From: Eudorina sp. 2006-703-Eu-15 | Lineage: Eukaryota > Chlorophyta > Chlorophyceae > Chlamydomonadales > Volvocaceae | DNA length: 64,000 nt | Direction of reading: 5' to 3' | Assembly (NCBI GenBank): GCA_003117195.1 | Contig: BDSI01000079.1 | Coordinates: 322,093 to 386,092 of the forward strand | Part shown: piece by piece, positions 60,043-64,000 of the stretch | Layout: each line of letters starts with the position of its first letter | Position numbering within the stretch: the first letter of the stretch is position 1 | Notes under the pieces: generated by a model | Databases searched by the model: none | Told to the model about the DNA's origin: nothing | What the model saw: only the letters and a program-made list of their open reading frames with translations | Translations under genes and position numbers: made by a program

Positions 60043-62457
60043 GTTCGTTGGCGCGAGGTCCTTGCTGGGGTAGTAAAGCCTTCTATCTGTGTGCGTTTAT
60101 GTGATTACTGCTGTAAGCAGATATTTAATGACTTCTTAATTGTGCTGTCTCGCTTGCTTGCTGCTCAGCAAATCGGTGAATAACGAAGCGTTTGTTAAAA
60201 GACAGCTGTATTTTGTGCGGGGAATCGGTGATGTGATATGTGAAGAAATGATGCAGCCTTGCCGTTTATGTAGAAGAAATAAAATTATTGTAACGTTAGA
60301 TAGCAGTACAGATGAACGAGTCCAGGGCGCGCCAGCTTCGGCCATGCGGCGCCTTCCGTCGGTTGGTGGTTTACGAGTGTGACCGACGGCGGCCGCATCG
60401 CGCAAGACTGACCCTCATTAATCACTCAAACCGATCATGAATATCATTCATTGGAAATACACTTTTGTAATTACAAGAATACAAGCGATGTGTGATCTGC
60501 ATTCTTAAAAAGTTATGCGGACAGTGTGATGGCCCTGAACCCCTCCGTCATCACCAAACTTGGATATCAGTAAATAAGTCATATTTTACTTGGAAGTGAT
60601 TGGAAGTTATTGTGCTGTGCTTATGCACATGACCAGCAGTTGTGTGGTCGCCCACATGTCGCGCGCGTCCCCTACGTAATGGCCCCAGCTCACACGAGCC
60701 CCTGCGAGAGCTATTGCACATACCGATGGGTAGGGTATATATATACCATGTTCACTTTTGGGTCATGCATTCGGCAGTCACGCTCTGGGAAATCCTGCGA
60801 ATACGTAGTTACAGCAGCCGGGAGTGGCGTGCGTGCTCAGCAGCACCCCGGTGCATTGCAGTAAAATGCACAAGGCCAGCCAGCCGCATACGTGGCGCAA
60901 GTGTGCGCTGGACAGCTGCTGCTGTGCCACAACGCACAAGCAAGCTCGTGAGTCTTGGTCGGTGCCCCAGGCATTTATTGTTCGCAGATGGGGATCCGGG
61001 GGAATCACTCGGTTGGTATCGTTTTGCTAGGAAACTCGCACATGAGGGGGGCAGCCGTGACCCTTTGCGGGTGCGTGAGATACCCGGGAGCGGAGGCGGT
61101 GCGGCCAGGCAACGCCAAGGCAATGGGGCTGGGGGGTTTCTTGCCCTGGGAGGCATTCCGGACAGAGCCCTCATGGTGGTTCTATCTCGAGCTCCCGTCG
61201 CCTTCCAAGACTACGGGCCACTGCCGGGACGGGAGGCGGTGTTGGCTGTGGTGGTGGTTCGGTAATAGGGACGCCGCGGTGGCTCACTCCCCTTGACCGG
61301 ACGTGATTCTTGACTGCGACTGGTATCCGTCAATACATGAACGCGTTGGTTCCCTGGTAAAACGTGCGTGCGGGATGTGCTCCGGTGCACTTGTGGAGTG
61401 TATCCGGTGCGTCAAGGTGGCGCATGTTTTTTCTTTTTGCAGTGTATGGGAGGAGGCTGCGGCTGTCACCGATGACATGCGGGCTCCACTGAAACATCAT
61501 TAATTATAGTAAAAGTTCTGCTCCGCTGCTGACTGCTCCGACCTCCGAGTAGTGTATGAGCGGTGAGTGTTGCATGGTGGATAAAGTTCGAGGCTGAGGT
61601 CGTCAACGTGCCGAACATCCATGTCACAAATTCGGGCGGTTGTATGTGGTCGGTATGTGGCCCATACATTCATGCCTCTGGCTCATGTGCGCCACGCACG
61701 GCACATGCGTATAATACGCTTGCGTAATATGTGCGCAGGCCGATACCCTTGCACACACGTATAGCGCGCGTCCACATGTATGACATAGTATCGATCGCTC
61801 GGCCATAACTCCCCGCGCCGCATTGCCCATCAAACACCGCACATCAAACACCGCACATCAAACGCCGACATCAACATACACACACGGACCAACAACTCAA
61901 GCCTGCCAACCGCAAACCATAGCCTAAACGATCAGTGCGGCTGTTCGGTCAGCGGCATACGCCAGCGGTACACGTTCGTCTTTCATCCCCCGCTGCGGCT
62001 TGCTTCTTGCACGAAAAGCAGGCCTGAAAAGGCAGCATCCAGGCCGCGCAGTTCACAGATGAAAAATCACGTGTCTTGGATGCTATACCTATGTATGCAT
62101 GTATGTACGTGTATATACGTTTATGTACGTGCGCCGCCTCAATTCATGCGGCGGTGTGTATGTACCATGCATCTGCGTGTTGCGCCTAGGTACATACCGA
62201 TCAAATCAAGGAGCTGGTCCAAGCAAGCTCGCAATACCCTCCACGCACGCACGCTCCCACAGCGTTCGCGCAGACACGCACACCACACACAGATACACGC
62301 CACCACACACACCCTAGCTGGTCTACCGGCCGATCATTCACGCTGCGGTCGTATACACGGACGGACACTGCAAGCATGTATGTATGTTTGACCGCCCGCC
62401 CGCCCGCCCGCCTCGTGTCCTTGCATCCATCCGGCCATCCATCCATCCGTTAAGTGA

Positions 62458-63821
62458 CTAGGCGCCAAAGAGGTACAGCTGGGAGGTGGTGTCGTTGCAT
62501 TCCCACACCTGCACCTTGGTGCCCGAGCTCGTGCTACCATTACTAATGTCCACGCACAAGCCCGGCAGCGCCACCGGCTGGATGGTGTACTGGCTGCTGG
62601 ACCCCGAGGGTGTCAGCGTGAACTGCTGGCCCGGAGACCCGGACATGCAGTCCAGCAGGTAGATGGGGTTGCCGGCAGCGGAGCTGCTAGAGCCATCCAC
62701 AGTCAGGCAGTAGCCAGCCGCGCTCTTGATATACCAGGTGGTGGTGTTGGGGCTTGCACCTGGGGGCATGGATGGGTGCGCACATACGTACTCAAGAAAG
62801 GGAGCCGCTGCTGAGGACACAGCGATGGAGGGCATACGCACTGATGCGTCTGCGAGTGATCAAGTCCGTCTACACATGCGTACAGCGATGTACGCAGCAA
62901 GTACAGCAAGTACAGCCATGTGATTACTAATACTCCGCTCGTTTGCAGCTAGCGGTAAGTTGGCTGGTGAGCAAGTAAGCACTGCGGGCGCACGCACGCA
63001 CGCTCGGCCGGTTTACCTATCCGTCATTGCATACATCATGAACACACACGCACACACCTGCTGAAGGATAGATGGCAAAGCGCTGCGCCTCAGTGGCTGT
63101 GCAGTTCTCCTGGTCCACACCTACGCCGACCGACTGGTTGTTGTTCGGGACAGTGATGCAGCCCGTGTAGTCGCCGGTGCTGGTGGCGATGGAGACGAAC
63201 TGGGCGTTGGTGGGAACCACAGCTGCGGCAGGCAGGCAGGCAGGCAGCAAGGTAAGTACGGCAGCATGACGAAGTTATCGTACACACTTGTGCATGTGCC
63301 CACGCACACGCATTCCGTGACACTCTCGTTCGTTCACAACTTGGTGTATGCCTAGCTAATAAAGCAAGAACGCATTAATGAAGCAATCGACCGCCATGCA
63401 TCTCGCCGCCGGATGTATGCCAAAACGCAAGCACGTACTCACGTCCTGCGCTCTTAGTGTAGAAGCAAAACCCGGGTGCAGATGCAACAGCGGTCAGGGT
63501 GTACTTTATCCAGCCCTGACTGTTGAAGCCCCTGCACCATGGGTTGGCCTGACAGGCAGCGGCGATGGCGATGACGTCGGTCGTGCCAACATTCTGAATG
63601 TCGCCCAGTGGGTGGTCAACACCGAGGCTGGCGGTGTAGCCGTTGATCCCAATGCACATGGTGACCGCGAGTCCATTTTGCGTGGCGACGGTGGAACTAG
63701 TCACGTTAGAAGGCGACGATGAGGCATCCATTAATAGCCTCGCAGCGGCAATTGTCGGCACCAGCAGCAGCAGGAATGGCGCCAGCAGGGAAAGAAGCGA
63801 TCTCCGGGACGAGCAAACCAT
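62458..63821 (-). CDS. secreted PAN-like/ricin-B-type beta-trefoil lectin, copy E
   Basis: Exons are 63443-63821, 63058-63222 and 62458-62759 (281 aa). In the coding region it looks identical to copy D, including Val53. The spacer upstream of this gene runs off the window end, so the array continues and its full copy number is unknown. Confidence 0.87.
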
Positions 63822-64000
63822 GTTCGTTGGCGCGAGGTCCTTGCTGGGGTAGTAAAGCCTTCTATCTGTGTGCGTTTATGTGATTACTGCTGTAAGCAGA
63901 TATTTAATGACTTCTTAATTGTGCTGTCTCGCTTGCTTGCTGCTCAGCAAATCGGTGAATAACGAAGCGTTTGTTAAAAGACAGCTGTATTTTGTGCGGG

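Larger units (their letters stand above)
47683..64000. repeat. head-to-tail tandem array, unit about 3.78 kb, 4.3 units visible
   Basis: Equivalent positions recur at intervals of 3,781, 3,789, 3,774 and 3,779 bp (gene starts at 48698, 52479, 56268, 60042 and 63821). Homology begins at about 47683 and continues to the window end. Units differ by scattered substitutions and small indels only. Each holds one minus-strand lectin-like gene and about 2.4 kb of spacer. The spacer has no conserved frame on either strand and includes a TATATATA stretch (about 49,398 in the first unit), CATCAAACACCGCA direct repeats, TATG-rich microsatellite and CCCG and CATC runs. Confidence 0.97.

Overview
The window looks like nuclear DNA of a volvocine (Chlamydomonas-related) green alga. 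It is GC-rich, its genes are broken into many short exons with GTGAGT/GTGCGT donors and CAG acceptors, several proteins carry long Ala/Gly/Ser/Gln tracts, TGTAA (the chlorophyte polyadenylation signal) follows some genes, and one gene is a plant/algal plastid-type ABC1 kinase. No bacterial operons, CRISPR arrays, rRNA genes or convincing tRNAs were seen. All gene models below were assembled by hand from reading frames, splice sites and phase agreement.

Layout. (1) About 1.1-8.6 kb, minus: an auxin-efflux-carrier/PIN-like (AEC) membrane transporter with a very long central loop. (2) 9,968-20,207, plus: a complete 20-exon ABC1K (OSA1/SIA1-like) atypical kinase of 775 aa, divergent from the transporter. 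(3) 20.2-23.0 kb: non-coding as far as I can see. (4) 22,984-25,685, minus: a protein with a C-terminal von Hippel-Lindau beta domain that keeps the hydroxyproline-pocket residues. (5) 28,351-30,492, minus: an unrecognised 372-aa protein with a poly-Glu/poly-Gln tract. (6) 31,620-36,386, minus: a TDRD3-like protein (RMI1-type N-terminal OB fold plus a huge RGG-rich tail). (7) 36,715-43,911, minus: a large unrecognised helical protein of at least 1,242 aa. (8) 44,096-46,221, plus: a TrmJ-type tRNA 2'-O-methyltransferase, only 184 bp from the start of the previous gene. (9) 47,683 to the window end: a head-to-tail tandem array with a period of about 3.78 kb. Each unit carries one minus-strand gene for a secreted 281-aa protein (signal peptide, PAN-like Cys module, three-repeat ricin-B-type beta-trefoil). 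Four gene copies are complete, the copy at the array edge lacks its last exon, and the array runs off the window.

How it fits together. The single-copy genes are ordinary eukaryotic housekeeping or regulatory genes and do not form a pathway. The most distinctive part is the nearly identical lectin array. Its indel pattern looks mosaic, which suggests ongoing unequal exchange or gene conversion. The VHL-beta and TDRD3-like genes are the most interesting single-copy genes because of what they keep and what they lack.
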